Part shown: piece by piece, positions 16,522 through 25,726 of the stretch
Layout of the letters: every line of letters starts with the position of its first letter
How positions within the stretch are numbered: the stretch's first letter is position 1
Origin: Epilithonimonas arachidiradicis
Lineage (GTDB): Bacteria > Bacteroidota > Bacteroidia > Flavobacteriales > Weeksellaceae
Length of the DNA stretch: 64,000 nt
Reading direction: 5' to 3'
Assembly (NCBI RefSeq): GCF_003610695.1
Contig: NZ_RAQH01000004.1
Span: 124,001-188,000 of the forward strand
Position numbers and translations under genes: made by a program
Notes under the pieces: model-generated
Databases searched by the model: none
What the model was told of the DNA's origin: nothing
Seen by the model: only the letters and a program-made list of their open reading frames with translations

Positions 16522-18795
16522 TTACAATTTATAGGTCAAAGTCACATAAACGTTTCTCGGCATAATCGGGTTGACGGAATAGTTCTCGTGTACGGTATAA
16601 TTCAATACGTTGAACGCATTGCCTAATTTTCCTTGAAGTAGGAATTTTTTATACTGATAAGCGATACTGAAATCAACCTGAGTAAAATCTGTCAACGGAA
16701 TCATTCTGTCCGTCTTCTGATTACCGTTCGCATCTTTCTGGTTATTCCATCCACCGTATCTGCTGCCTGTATAGAATGCAGTAGCTCCAATTTTCAATCC
16801 TTTAACATACCTGTCAAATGTATAAAATACTGATGCATTGGCAGTGTTAAGTGGTGTTCTTACAATTCTTTCGCCTTCTATGAAACTGTTAAGGGTATTT
16901 GGAGTATCCAAATATGTCATATGATTATAAGAATAACCTGCAATGATTGATAAATTGGCTAAAGGATTCCCGGTAATATCCAATTCCACACCACGGCTTC
17001 TGGTTTTTCCAGTCAGTTCTTTTATATTGGTATTTGTGTTGACATTACCTTGGTCATTAAACGGTGCAGTCTGTGCCAGGTTACTGTTGTCAATTTGATA
17101 AGCTGTAGCATTGAACGCAATAGTATTGGCAAATAAATTCTTCTTGAATCCAATTTCCCATTGATCTACAATAGATGCATCAAGAGCTTTTAGGTTAACG
17201 TCAGTTCCTGTATTTGGTGTAAATGAGTTTGTATAACTTGCAAACGTCATAAAAGTATCATTCCACTGGTAAACTAATCCTAACCTTGGTGAAAGCGCAT
17301 TTTGGCTTGACTTTCCTTTTTCTCCGCTTTTCCCATAAGCAACGGATGTTATACCTGGTCCTGAGAACTCATAATTTGTGATGATTGGATTGATGTTCTC
17401 CAGATATGACCATCTAATACCAGCCAGAACTTTTAATTTTTCTGTAACAGAAATTAAATCCTGAATGTAAACGCCAACTCTTCTTGTAGGTGTTCTTGTC
17501 AAATCTTTCTTAGAAGTTGCAGGTTCGTAGCCACTACTCCAGGAATTTTCATCATTGAGACTGATATTTCCTGTAGTATTATTACCATTGGTTCCGTACA
17601 CTATAGAAGTTTTAGCCCAGCTCCCATCTTGCTTCTGAAAATAATAACTATAGCTGTCTGATTGAAGATAATCCGCATCGGCACCAAAAAGCAGTTTATG
17701 TTTTACTTTTCCGGTACTAAATTCACCATTCAAGTTGGCCTGAACAGAGCCATAATTCTGTTCGTTATAAGTTCTTGTCAGATTTCTGTTCCAAAGGTAA
17801 GAACCGTTGTTGGGTTGAAACTCCCACTGCATTCTTTCATTTCCGAAAAAATCTTTGGTGTAATTCTGATAAGAACCGACAACATTCAGGTTCCAGTTAG
17901 TATTGATCTGATGATTTAGAGTAACTGTGCTTGTAGCCATCTGCGTATTCTGATATTGAAAATCAGAACCTGGATTTTTACGAATGTCAATTAAATCATT
18001 AATAACAGATCTTGATGTATTTTTATCCAAAACCAATGTACCCACACCAAAATCCGGCGTGAAATAATTTTTGAGATAATCACCCTCAACAATTAATTGC
18101 GTTTTATCGGATATATTGAAAAGAAAGCTTGGATTGAAATAGTATTTTTGAGAAGTCACATTATCGCGGAAACTGCCTTTATCTTCAAAAGCGCCATTCA
18201 CGCGGAAAGCAGAACTTTTTGACAAAGCGTCATAAAAATCCAAAGTGGTTTTGTAATTATCCCAACTTCCTGCGCTCAAGGCAATACTTCCACCTTGGTT
18301 AAAAAGCGGTTTTTTAGTCACCATATTTAGGATGCCACCGGGAGCTACATTGCCGTAAAGAATGGCTGCACCACCTTTCAGCACTTCTACACGCTCCATC
18401 CCGGAAACTTCTGGGAAGATCCCGCTATTGACACGGGAACCATTTTTATAAATATTTTCAGCTCCGAATATATAACCTCTTGCACCAAAGCTGTCCTGAG
18501 AACCGCCTCTTGCAGAGGTAATGTACATTCCATTGACATTCCTGATCACATCCGAAAGCTGCTGGGCCTGCTGTTGTTCAATAATTTCGTGAGTAACAAT
18601 TGCAGTAGCCTGTGGATTTTCCATCACATCCAGGTTGGACTTTGTAGTGAAAACCTTTGCACGGTTCGGATTTCCTGCTTTATGAAGTTTGACATCCTCT
18701 ATGGTTCTTACATTCAAAGAATCAGTTTTTGCCTCTTGAGCGTAACCAAAAACAGATAGTGTGATAAGACCTATAGCAACAGCATTTCTTTTCAT
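16522..18795 (-). CDS. TonB-dependent siderophore receptor
   Basis: The 757-residue outer-membrane protein has a signal peptide (about residues 1-19, ending GYAQ), a plug domain (NPQATAIVTHEIIEQQQAQQLSDVI; GARGYIFGAENIYKNGSRVNSG; VLKGGAAILYGNVAPGGILN) and a long beta-barrel ending in YVTLTYKL. The plug sequence is of the FhuA/FpvA ferric-siderophore class, so it probably imports a ferric chelate with TonB energy. The ligand is not identifiable. Its promoter is flanked by two inverted copies of an AT-rich operator-like motif, as expected for iron control. Confidence 0.92.
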   Translation of the reverse strand: MKRNAVAIGLITLSVFGYAQEAKTDSLNVRTIEDVKLHKAGNPNRAKVFTTKSNLDVMENPQATAIVTHEIIEQQQAQQLSDVIRNVNGMYITSARGGSQDSFGARGYIFGAENIYKNGSRVNSGIFPEVSGMERVEVLKGGAAILYGNVAPGGILNMVTKKPLFNQGGSIALSAGSWDNYKTTLDFYDALSKSSAFRVNGAFEDKGSFRDNVTSQKYYFNPSFLFNISDKTQLIVEGDYLKNYFTPDFGVGTLVLDKNTSRSVINDLIDIRKNPGSDFQYQNTQMATSTVTLNHQINTNWNLNVVGSYQNYTKDFFGNERMQWEFQPNNGSYLWNRNLTRTYNEQNYGSVQANLNGEFSTGKVKHKLLFGADADYLQSDSYSYYFQKQDGSWAKTSIVYGTNGNNTTGNISLNDENSWSSGYEPATSKKDLTRTPTRRVGVYIQDLISVTEKLKVLAGIRWSYLENINPIITNYEFSGPGITSVAYGKSGEKGKSSQNALSPRLGLVYQWNDTFMTFASYTNSFTPNTGTDVNLKALDASIVDQWEIGFKKNLFANTIAFNATAYQIDNSNLAQTAPFNDQGNVNTNTNIKELTGKTRSRGVELDITGNPLANLSIIAGYSYNHMTYLDTPNTLNSFIEGERIVRTPLNTANASVFYTFDRYVKGLKIGATAFYTGSRYGGWNNQKDANGNQKTDRMIPLTDFTQVDFSIAYQYKKFLLQGKLGNAFNVLNYTVHENYSVNPIMPRNVYVTLTYKL

Positions 18796-18797
18796 AG

Positions 18798-18880
18798 TTT
18801 ATTTAGAATATTTAAAAACAGTGCAAAAGTATGGAAAGTGTTAATACTTCCCAATATTATTTTAAATAATTCTAAATAAA
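18798..18880 (-). promoter_or_regulatory. Promoter of the TonB receptor with paired operator-like motifs
   Basis: On the minus strand the -7 box TACTTTTG is at 18831-18824 and a -33 TTGG at 18854-18851, with a 19-bp spacer. Around it lie two near-identical motifs in opposite orientation: TTTATTTAGAATATTTAAA on the plus strand from 18798, and TTTATTTAGAATTATTTAAA on the minus strand from 18880. One covers the region just downstream of the start site, the other lies upstream of -33. The gene identity suggests a Fur/DtxR-type iron repressor site; no experimental match is claimed. Confidence 0.55.
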
Positions 18881-18938
18881 CCTAATGTTATTGTTTTAAA
18901 GCGTTGACTATTAGTATTATAAATTATTCTGATTTTTA

Positions 18939-20831
18939 TCAGTTCAATAGTTCTTGTAATTCAAGCCAGCGCATTTCGTATTCTTCCAGTTTTTCAGAAA
19001 GCGATTCTAGATCTGCGGATAACTTGGAAATTTTCACATAATCGCTTTCATTGTTGAGTTGTTCCAGGATTTTACTTCGCTGTGTTTCCAGTTCTGGCAT
19101 TTCCTTTTCAATCGTTTCCAGCTCACGCTGTTCCTTGAATGAAAGTTTTTTCTTAGTTGACGATTGTTGATTGATGGCTGTTGGTTTCTCTTCTTTTGCA
19201 ATAGAAACAGCAAATTCTTGATTCTTGTCTTTTGATTCCTGAGACTTTTTGCTTTCTCTATATTCCGAAAAATTCCCGACAAAATCCTTAATTTTTCCGT
19301 CACCTTCAAAAGCTAAAACGTGATCCACAATACGGTCCATAAAATAACGGTCGTGCGAAACGATAATCAGACTGCCTTGGAAGTTCTGAAGAAAATTTTC
19401 CAAAACCGTTAGCGTTGGCAGGTCCAAATCATTCGTGGGCTCATCAAAAATCAAAAAGTTCGGATTCTGATACAGCACATACATTAGGTGCAGACGTCTT
19501 TTTTCACCTCCCGAAAGTTTAGATATCGGTGAATATTGCGTTTGGTCATCAAATAAAAATAACCTCAAAAACTGCGAAGCTGAAATGGTTTTTCCGTTGG
19601 CTAATGGAAAATTTTCAGAAATTTCTTTGATGAAATCAATCACGCGTTCATCGTCCTTATAAGCTAAACCTTTCTGAGAAAAGTATCCAAATTTTATGGT
19701 TTCTCCGGTTTCAATCTCGCCAGAATCTTTAGGCTCAAAACCTTGGATGATATTCAGCAATGTCGATTTTCCGGCACCGTTTTTTCCCACAATCCCGATT
19801 TTTTCTCCTCGTTGGAAAGAATAAGAAAAGTCTTTCAGCAAAACATTATTCCCGAATTTTTTATTGATGTCTTTCAGTTCCAGAATTTTATTGCCGAGAC
19901 GTTTCATTTCGAAATCCAGTTCCAGACCTTCTTTTCTCGTATCGGTTTTGGCAACTTTTTCGGTTTCGTAAAAGGCATCGATTCTGGATTTGGATTTGGT
20001 AGTTCTCGCTTTCGGTTGGCGTCGCATCCATTCCAATTCTTTTCTGTAAAGATTGTTGGCTTTGTCAATCGTTGCATTCAGATTATCTTCTCGAATCATT
20101 TTATTTTCGAGATAAGTCGCATAAGAACCGTTGTGAACGTAGAGATTTTTGTCCTCCATTTCCCAAATGATATCACAAACCGAATCCAAAAAATAACGGT
20201 CATGCGTCACTAAAAGTAATGTGATTTTCGCTTTGCTAAGATAATTTTCCAGCCATTCCACCATTTCCACATCGAGGTGGTTGGTTGGCTCATCCATAAT
20301 CAGAAGCGTGTGGCGGTGTTCCGCCCGGGTTTCTGTCAGGAGTTTGGCGAGCGCAACTCTTTTGATTTGACCTCCGGAAAGTGTTCCCATTTTCAGTGTC
20401 AGGTCGGCAATTTTCAGTTGAGAGAGAATCTGCTTCATCTCGTTTTCCAAGTCCCAAGCTTTCTGGATTTCCATTTCGGCAATTGCCTTTTCCATTTCAT
20501 CCGGATTGTTGGAAATCAAAGAATGATGGTATTGTTTCAAAGCTAAAATCGGTGGCGAGTTGAGCGTCATCATAAATTCCTCAATCGAGAGATTGGAGTC
20601 GAACTCAATTTCCTGGTCGAACAAAACCACCTGAATATCTTTGTTAATGACAACATTTCCGCTATCGGCAATCTCTTTTCCCATCAGGATTTTCAGAAGT
20701 GTGGATTTTCCGCTGCCGTTTTTGGCCACGATGGCAATCTTGTCGCCCTCATTCACATTAAAATTGATATTTTGAAACAAGACTTTGACGCCGTACGATT
20801 TGGTAAGATTTTCTGCAGAAACGTAATTCAT
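18939..20831 (-). CDS. ABC-F family ATPase (Uup-like)
   Basis: Soluble duplicated ATP-binding cassette protein without membrane domains. It has two Walker A motifs (KNGSGKST, GKNGAGKST), two signatures (LSGGQIKRVALA, LSGGEKRRLHLM) and two Walker B motifs (LLIMDEPTNHLD, FLIFDEPTNDLD). The 630-residue length and the charged C-terminal coiled coil (about residues 560-630) fit the Uup type, which acts on ribosomes or DNA intermediates. It is a single-gene unit divergent from the 21109 gene. Confidence 0.93.
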   Translation of the reverse strand: MNYVSAENLTKSYGVKVLFQNINFNVNEGDKIAIVAKNGSGKSTLLKILMGKEIADSGNVVINKDIQVVLFDQEIEFDSNLSIEEFMMTLNSPPILALKQYHHSLISNNPDEMEKAIAEMEIQKAWDLENEMKQILSQLKIADLTLKMGTLSGGQIKRVALAKLLTETRAEHRHTLLIMDEPTNHLDVEMVEWLENYLSKAKITLLLVTHDRYFLDSVCDIIWEMEDKNLYVHNGSYATYLENKMIREDNLNATIDKANNLYRKELEWMRRQPKARTTKSKSRIDAFYETEKVAKTDTRKEGLELDFEMKRLGNKILELKDINKKFGNNVLLKDFSYSFQRGEKIGIVGKNGAGKSTLLNIIQGFEPKDSGEIETGETIKFGYFSQKGLAYKDDERVIDFIKEISENFPLANGKTISASQFLRLFLFDDQTQYSPISKLSGGEKRRLHLMYVLYQNPNFLIFDEPTNDLDLPTLTVLENFLQNFQGSLIIVSHDRYFMDRIVDHVLAFEGDGKIKDFVGNFSEYRESKKSQESKDKNQEFAVSIAKEEKPTAINQQSSTKKKLSFKEQRELETIEKEMPELETQRSKILEQLNNESDYVKISKLSADLESLSEKLEEYEMRWLELQELLN

Positions 20832-21108
20832 TATTCGTTGGTTGCTGGAAGTTAGATGTTGAAAGTTTTTCAGCAGCGAAAGTACGAAATTGAAAATTTA
20901 ATTATTGTAAAGAAATGACTTGTCATTAATTGTAATAAAAATATCGAGAATGTTTGCTTTAATTCTTTTTAATTTATTTCAATAATGGTTTATTGTTCCG
21001 AATCGGTGTTTTTTATTGGAAGATATTGATATGTATTTAATCATATTTACAGTTTTGATGAGATATTCGTAATGAAAAAATTAAGATATTTGCGCTTAAA
21101 TTAAACCT

Positions 21109-21933
21109 ATGAAAACATTCAGCTTTCTCGCAGCATTTTTTATTTCGGTAATTTCTCAGGCTCAACTCATCTCCGGAACTGTCTTGTCAAAGGGCGATAA
21201 CCAGCCGATTCCTTATGCTAAAATTGGAATCCTGAACAGTAATTTCGGAACTCAGGCCGATGAAAACGGAAAATTTCAGATTCAGCTGGATCAAGTTTCT
21301 AAAGACAAAGAACTGTTGGTGGCTGTCGCAGGTTACAAGCAATTCCGAAGTTCTGTTAGTGATTTTGCAAAACAAAATCCGCACAATATTTATCTTTACG
21401 AGAAAGTGACCAGCATTCAGGAAGTGGTTCTGGTGCCTAAAAATTATAAGGATAAAAATCTGGGCGTTAACAGCAAATCCAAATCGATGATGTTTACGCC
21501 TAATATGGAAAAGGGGAATGATGTGGTGGAAGAAACGGCAGTGGAATTCAGTTCCAATAAAAGAGTGAAAATCAACAAAATCAATATGAATTTTTCCAGA
21601 TTCGAAACGACGACGCCCATCAAAGTGCGCTACACTATTTATGACGAAAAAGATGGCAAACCGAATAATCTGGTTCTTGACAAAGATATTATTGCGACGA
21701 TTGGTAAAGATAATTTGGTGGATGATACGTTTTCGGTTGACGTGAGCAACGAGAGAATTTGGCTTCAGGGGAAATTTTTCGTTGGAATCCAATTCATTGG
21801 GAAATCGAACGGGAAGGTGGCGTTGAGCGGCGCATTGTTCAGAGCTGGTTATTACCGCTCGTTTTATGGCAATTGGGAAAAAATCGGAATGGCGGCGCCG
21901 GCGATTAATATCGATGTAAAAGTTCAGAAATAG
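21109..21933 (+). CDS. Secreted protein with carboxypeptidase-regulatory-like domain
   Basis: The 274-residue protein has a signal peptide (residues 1-18, ending VISQAQ) followed by a CarboxypepD_reg-like beta-sandwich: LISGTVLSKGDNQPIPYAKIG then GTQADENGKFQI. This domain is common in Bacteroidota envelope proteins. The rest (about residues 120-274) is beta-rich with no recognised catalytic motif. Probably periplasmic or surface-exposed; the function is unknown. It lies 39 bp before the hydrolase gene at 21973 in the same direction. Confidence 0.75.
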   Translation: MKTFSFLAAFFISVISQAQLISGTVLSKGDNQPIPYAKIGILNSNFGTQADENGKFQIQLDQVSKDKELLVAVAGYKQFRSSVSDFAKQNPHNIYLYEKVTSIQEVVLVPKNYKDKNLGVNSKSKSMMFTPNMEKGNDVVEETAVEFSSNKRVKINKINMNFSRFETTTPIKVRYTIYDEKDGKPNNLVLDKDIIATIGKDNLVDDTFSVDVSNERIWLQGKFFVGIQFIGKSNGKVALSGALFRAGYYRSFYGNWEKIGMAAPAINIDVKVQK

Positions 21934-21972
21934 GCTGAATTGTTTTACATTTGATTCATCAATTCCATTAAA

Positions 21973-22752
21973 ATGAAAAAGTTTTTCGCACTGTTCTGCC
22001 TTTGTATTTTTATGATGTCATTGGCTCAAAATTCTCCATTCGGAAATAATGCAGAAGCCGGAAAAGTCCTTCATCTCAAAGATGCCGATATCTATTACGA
22101 AGTTTACGGAAATGGACAGCCACTCTTTTTACTGCACGGCAACGACGGGAGTATTGATGCTTTTTCTAAAGAGATTCCGGAACTTTCCAAATACTTTACT
22201 GTTGTGGCAATGGATACTCGTGCACAGGGAAAAAGTACAGATACATCCACGGAACCCTTGACCTACAGGAAATTTGCGGACGATGTCAAAGCTTTGGCTG
22301 ATAAATTAAAAATGAAGAAAATTAATATTCTGGGTTGGAGTGACGGTGGCAATACAGCAATTGAATTTGCCATCAAATATCCGAAGAATGTCAACAAAAT
22401 CATCACGAGTGGCGCCAATGTTTTTCCGAATGGTGTTGGCGAAAATGAAGTGGAAAATATGAAAAAAGACGCTGCAAAAATGCGTGCCGAGAATAAAGCT
22501 GAACGTGATATCAGATTGCTTCAATTGATGATTGATGAACCTAAAATCACGAAAGAACAACTTAACAAAATAAGAGCGAAAGCGTTAATTGTCGCAGGAG
22601 AAAATGATTTGATTCTCCGTTCGCACACCGAATACATTGCAAAGGAAATTCCGAATTCTAAATTGAAAATTTACAAAGGCGCATCTCACGGCGTTCCTGT
22701 TGAAAGAGCGGAGGAGTTGAGTAAGGATGTGATTGAATTTATTAAACAGTAA
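21973..22752 (+). CDS. Secreted alpha/beta hydrolase
   Basis: The 259-residue protein carries a signal peptide (about residues 1-19, ending SLAQ) and an alpha/beta-hydrolase fold. The oxyanion HGNDG is at residues 55-59, the nucleophile elbow GWSDGG has Ser123, an acid lies in the AGENDLI segment, and the catalytic His is in GASHGVP near residue 239. Expected activity is an esterase or peptidase-like hydrolysis in the periplasm or outside; the substrate is unknown. It is probably co-transcribed with the preceding gene. Confidence 0.85.
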   Translation: MKKFFALFCLCIFMMSLAQNSPFGNNAEAGKVLHLKDADIYYEVYGNGQPLFLLHGNDGSIDAFSKEIPELSKYFTVVAMDTRAQGKSTDTSTEPLTYRKFADDVKALADKLKMKKINILGWSDGGNTAIEFAIKYPKNVNKIITSGANVFPNGVGENEVENMKKDAAKMRAENKAERDIRLLQLMIDEPKITKEQLNKIRAKALIVAGENDLILRSHTEYIAKEIPNSKLKIYKGASHGVPVERAEELSKDVIEFIKQ

Positions 22753-22781
22753 TATTTATTTAATAAAAATTGAAACATTTT

Positions 22782-22848
22782 GACTCCGCTCATCATGACA
22801 TTGCTAATATTCGATGTCTGATTATCATTCTGAGCGAAGTCGAAGACT
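22782..22848. repeat. Imperfect inverted repeat (CTGAGCGAAGTC family)
   Basis: The left arm GACTCCGCTCATCATGA (22782-22798) and the right arm TCATTCTGAGCGAAGTC (22825-22841) pair at 14 of 17 positions. The right arm is the TCATNCTGAG...GTCGAAG type also present in the rpoB-rpoC spacer at 48941-49023. It lies in the converging spacer between the hydrolase and lysozyme genes. Confidence 0.65.
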
Positions 22849-22865
22849 TTTGAATAGAAATTAAT

Positions 22866-23756
22866 CTAATCAATCGTCAGCATTTTCAGGGACCAAAGAT
22901 TTCCATTATAAATATCCAAATCAACTTTAGAATTAATGCCATAAACAATACCGTTTTCTGAAAATTGCCAGAATTGCCATTCATCATCTGGTGAAGGCGT
23001 CGGAACATCATTGTAATTGGCTAACCAGAGCGGATAATCATCAAATTCGCCTTTCAGATAATCCTTGTAATAATGATAGTAAGTGTAGATAATCGGTTTT
23101 TCGCCGTACGTGTCTTCCATTATTTTTATCCAGACTTTGAGGTCAGAAATCAATTGTTCTTTAGTCTTTTTTCTGGGATTTTTCTCGATGTCAAGAATTG
23201 GAGGAAGGTCGCCGGATTCCAGTTTCGCCACTGATAGAAACGAATTGGCCTGCATCACGGGATCTTCATCCGGACGATAAAAATGATAAGCGCCACGAAT
23301 CAGGTTGTGTTGTTTGGCAGTTTCCCAGAAGTGATCAAAGTTTTTGTCCAGCTTCCGGTTTCCCATACTTGCTCTCAGAACCACGAATTTCAAAGGAATG
23401 GTTCTGTTGCCGATACTCAAACTGTCCCATTGGATATCTTCTTTTCTTTGGTAATGAGAAATATCAAAACCAAAAGTCTGATTCGCATAAAGTCCTGTGA
23501 TTTTCTCAATTCTTGCCTTCTCTGCTTCGGTATTCGACAATTTTTTGTGTTCGAAGTGTTTTCCGAAATAATAAGCAAAGTAATAATTGATTTTCTGTCT
23601 AAGATAAAATCCTGTTCCAAGCAAAGAAATACAAAGTATAATCAAAAGAATCCAACGTTTTTTCATAAAAACGGTTTTCCTTTTCCGATGAATTTTCTTC
23701 TTTGTAATGAGATTTGCCTTTGCCATAAGTTTTGCAAAAGTATTATTTTTCATCAT
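22866..23756 (-). CDS. Membrane-anchored GH25 lysozyme-like glycoside hydrolase
   Basis: The 296-residue protein has a basic N-terminus and one membrane helix (about residues 33-50, RWILLIILCISLLGTGFYL). A glycoside-hydrolase family 25 domain follows: FGFDISHYQ, VVLRASMG, GAYHFYRPDEDPVMQANSF, LPPILDIE and PLWLANYN. The acidic residues in FDISHYQ and LDIE are those expected for muramidase catalysis. It likely cleaves peptidoglycan on the periplasmic side. Internal ATGs at residues 2 and 11 are alternative starts. Confidence 0.88.
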   Translation of the reverse strand: MMKNNTFAKLMAKANLITKKKIHRKRKTVFMKKRWILLIILCISLLGTGFYLRQKINYYFAYYFGKHFEHKKLSNTEAEKARIEKITGLYANQTFGFDISHYQRKEDIQWDSLSIGNRTIPLKFVVLRASMGNRKLDKNFDHFWETAKQHNLIRGAYHFYRPDEDPVMQANSFLSVAKLESGDLPPILDIEKNPRKKTKEQLISDLKVWIKIMEDTYGEKPIIYTYYHYYKDYLKGEFDDYPLWLANYNDVPTPSPDDEWQFWQFSENGIVYGINSKVDLDIYNGNLWSLKMLTID

Positions 23757-23859
23757 CGAAAAGAATGGGAAAATTTATTTTTAAAAATTAAAATATTAAT
23801 GAATTTTTTGGCTTATTTTATGCTAATATTGTATTGTTAATTTTAAAAACATTCAAACA

Positions 23860-24240
23860 ATGAAAAAAAGAATTTTATCATTAGCAGCAGTAGTTTTGGT
23901 AGCTGTAGCAATGAATGCTCAAACTGTAAAACAAGAAGTTAAAAAAGATGCCAAAGCAGTAGGAAATGCTGTTGAGAAAGGTGCAAAAGCTACAGGAGAA
24001 GGCGTGGAAGATGCCGCAAAATGGACTGGAAAAACAGTAAAGAAAGGCGCTAAGGCTACCAAAAAAGGTGTAAAACAAGGTGCAAAATGGACTGGTAAAA
24101 CTGTGAAAAAAGGTGCCAACGTAACCGCTGAAGGTGTAAAAGATGGTGCCGAGTGGACAGGCAAAACTGCCAAGAAAGGCGCAAAAGCTGTAAGCGATAC
24201 TTATAAAGATGTGAAAGAAGATATCAAGAAAAAAGATTGA
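23860..24240 (+). CDS. Secreted 11-residue-repeat protein (LEA-like)
   Basis: The 126-residue protein has a signal peptide (residues 1-21, ending MNAQ), then almost nothing but 11-residue repeats: TVKQEVKKDAK (22-32), a 4-residue insert, AVEKGAKATGE (37-47), GVEDAAKWTGK, TVKKGAKATKK, GVKQGAKWTGK, TVKKGANVTAE, GVKDGAEWTGK, TAKKGAKAVSD and TYKDVKEDIKK (114-124). The consensus is roughly xVKxGAKxTxx. The pattern (small, Lys/Glu-rich, alternating pairs with 22-residue period) resembles the 11-mers of group 3 LEA proteins. The product should be an extended amphipathic helix in the periplasm. Function inferred only; no family name is certain. Confidence 0.75.
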   Translation: MKKRILSLAAVVLVAVAMNAQTVKQEVKKDAKAVGNAVEKGAKATGEGVEDAAKWTGKTVKKGAKATKKGVKQGAKWTGKTVKKGANVTAEGVKDGAEWTGKTAKKGAKAVSDTYKDVKEDIKKKD

Positions 24241-24258
24241 TCTTTCTGGGAATCATTA

Positions 24259-24289
24259 AAACAACTTCAGGATTTGAGGTTGTTTTTTT
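24259..24289 (+). terminator. Terminator after the 11-mer repeat gene
   Basis: A 10-bp stem (AACAACTTCA 24260-24269 with TTGAGGTTGTT 24274-24284, one G-T pair) followed by a run of T. Confidence 0.85.
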
Positions 24290-24372
24290 GTAACAAAATG
24301 TTCTATTGTGAACTAATGTTAAAAGATAACCTTAATATTTAACTATCTTCGTTGATATAAATTAAAAAATAA

Positions 24373-25011
24373 ATGAAAAAATTGATTTTGACATTTGCTC
24401 TTTCTGTTGCGACAGTAGCAAATATCTCTGCCCAGACAGCCAAACAAGTGATTGATAATTATATTACTGCTTTAGGTGGAAAACAAAAATTAGAGTCTGT
24501 GAAAACGCTTTCTATGAAAAACACCATCAGTGTTATGGGGATGGAAATGGATGGTAAAACGGTTAAAAAAGATAACAAGTTCAAATCTACTCAAACTATG
24601 ATGGGCCAGGAAATGGTTCAGATGTTTGACGGTGAAAAAGGTTATGCTAATCAAATGGGGCAAAAGATGGACTTCCCTGCAGACCAGGTTGCAAAACTAA
24701 AAGATGCAAAACTGATGGATGCGCTTGGGATGAATCCTGATAAAATGAAAACGGTTGAAAAAAAGCAGGTTGATGGTAAAGACTATATCGTTTTGTCTTC
24801 TGATGACAGCAAATATTATTTTGATGCAAAGACCAACTTGCTTTGGAAAACAGAAGGCGATAAAGGAACAATGACGATTTCAAAATATGCCGATGTTGAC
24901 GGAATTAAATTTGTAGAAGAAATGTCGATTGATGCAGCCGGACAGCAGGTTACTGTAAAAAACTCGGATATCAAAGTCAATCAGCCGGTTTCTGATGACG
25001 AATTCAAATAA
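24373..25011 (+). CDS. Periplasmic LolA/LppX-like protein of unknown function
   Basis: The 212-residue protein has a signal peptide (about residues 1-20, ending ISAQ). The mature part starts TAKQVIDNYITALGGKQKLESVKTL, a motif shared by Bacteroidota proteins annotated as outer-membrane lipoprotein-sorting-like. Repeated beta strands with WKTEGDKGTMTISKYADVDGIKF follow, as in the LolA-like half-barrel fold. It is not canonical LolA and no partner is nearby. Likely binds a lipid or hydrophobic ligand, which is inference. It has its own terminator at 25030. Confidence 0.65.
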   Translation: MKKLILTFALSVATVANISAQTAKQVIDNYITALGGKQKLESVKTLSMKNTISVMGMEMDGKTVKKDNKFKSTQTMMGQEMVQMFDGEKGYANQMGQKMDFPADQVAKLKDAKLMDALGMNPDKMKTVEKKQVDGKDYIVLSSDDSKYYFDAKTNLLWKTEGDKGTMTISKYADVDGIKFVEEMSIDAAGQQVTVKNSDIKVNQPVSDDEFK

Positions 25012-25029
25012 TAGAATTTGAGATAAAAT

Positions 25030-25062
25030 AAAAAAGGATTCAAATTTTTGAATCCTTTTTTT
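25030..25062 (+). terminator. Terminator after the LolA-like gene
   Basis: A perfect 14-bp stem (AAAAAGGATTCAAA 25031-25044 with TTTGAATCCTTTTT 25047-25060). A-rich and T-rich flanks make it potentially bidirectional, serving the converging DUF3109 unit too. Confidence 0.85.
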
Positions 25063-25130
25063 CATGCGATAATTTTTCAGGCAAAGAAAAATATGATTTA
25101 CAACTTTGACTTGTAATTATACTTTCTCTT

Positions 25131-25715
25131 TTATGAATTATACTCTTTTTCCCATTCTTCTGCTGCTTCACAAAGTGTTTGGTAGAATTCTTCGCCGTAT
25201 TTTCTAATGAGTGGTTCTTTCAGGAATTGATAAATTCTCACTTGCAACTCTTTTCCCAAAGTACAGGCATCACTGCAGATGTCCCACTCGTGATAGTTGA
25301 GCGCTACGAAAGTTTTATACTCATTCACACGAATCGGATACAGGTGGCAGGAGATTGGCTTTTTCCAATTGACCACACCATCTTCATAAGCTTTCTCAAT
25401 GCCGCATTTGGTTGTTCCTTTCTCATCAAAAATCACATAAGCACATTCGCTTCCATTAACCAAAGTAGTTACGTAACCGCCATCATAATCATCGATTACC
25501 CAAGTTCCCTGCTCTTCGATAGCTTTTACACCTTCCGGTCTCAGATAAGATTTGATTTTCGGAAAAATTTCATCAAGAATTGGCAATTCATCTTTATCAA
25601 GTGGTGCGCCTGTATCACCATCTACACAGCAGGCACCTTTACATTTCGTAAGATTGCAGACAAAACTTTCTGCGAAAACATCTTCTGAAATTAATTTATC
25701 ATCTATTTGAATCAT
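25131..25715 (-). CDS. DUF3109 family cysteine-rich protein
   Basis: The 194-residue cytoplasmic protein has clustered cysteines (CNLTKCKGACCVDGD near residues 21-35, then SCHLYPIRV and CSDACTLGK). They resemble metal or iron-sulfur ligands of the YkgJ/DUF3109 type. No catalytic role is established for the family. It follows the DUF6427 gene by 11 bp in the same direction, so they form an operon. Confidence 0.85.
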   Translation of the reverse strand: MIQIDDKLISEDVFAESFVCNLTKCKGACCVDGDTGAPLDKDELPILDEIFPKIKSYLRPEGVKAIEEQGTWVIDDYDGGYVTTLVNGSECAYVIFDEKGTTKCGIEKAYEDGVVNWKKPISCHLYPIRVNEYKTFVALNYHEWDICSDACTLGKELQVRIYQFLKEPLIRKYGEEFYQTLCEAAEEWEKEYNS

Positions 25716-25726
25716 ACAACATCAAT

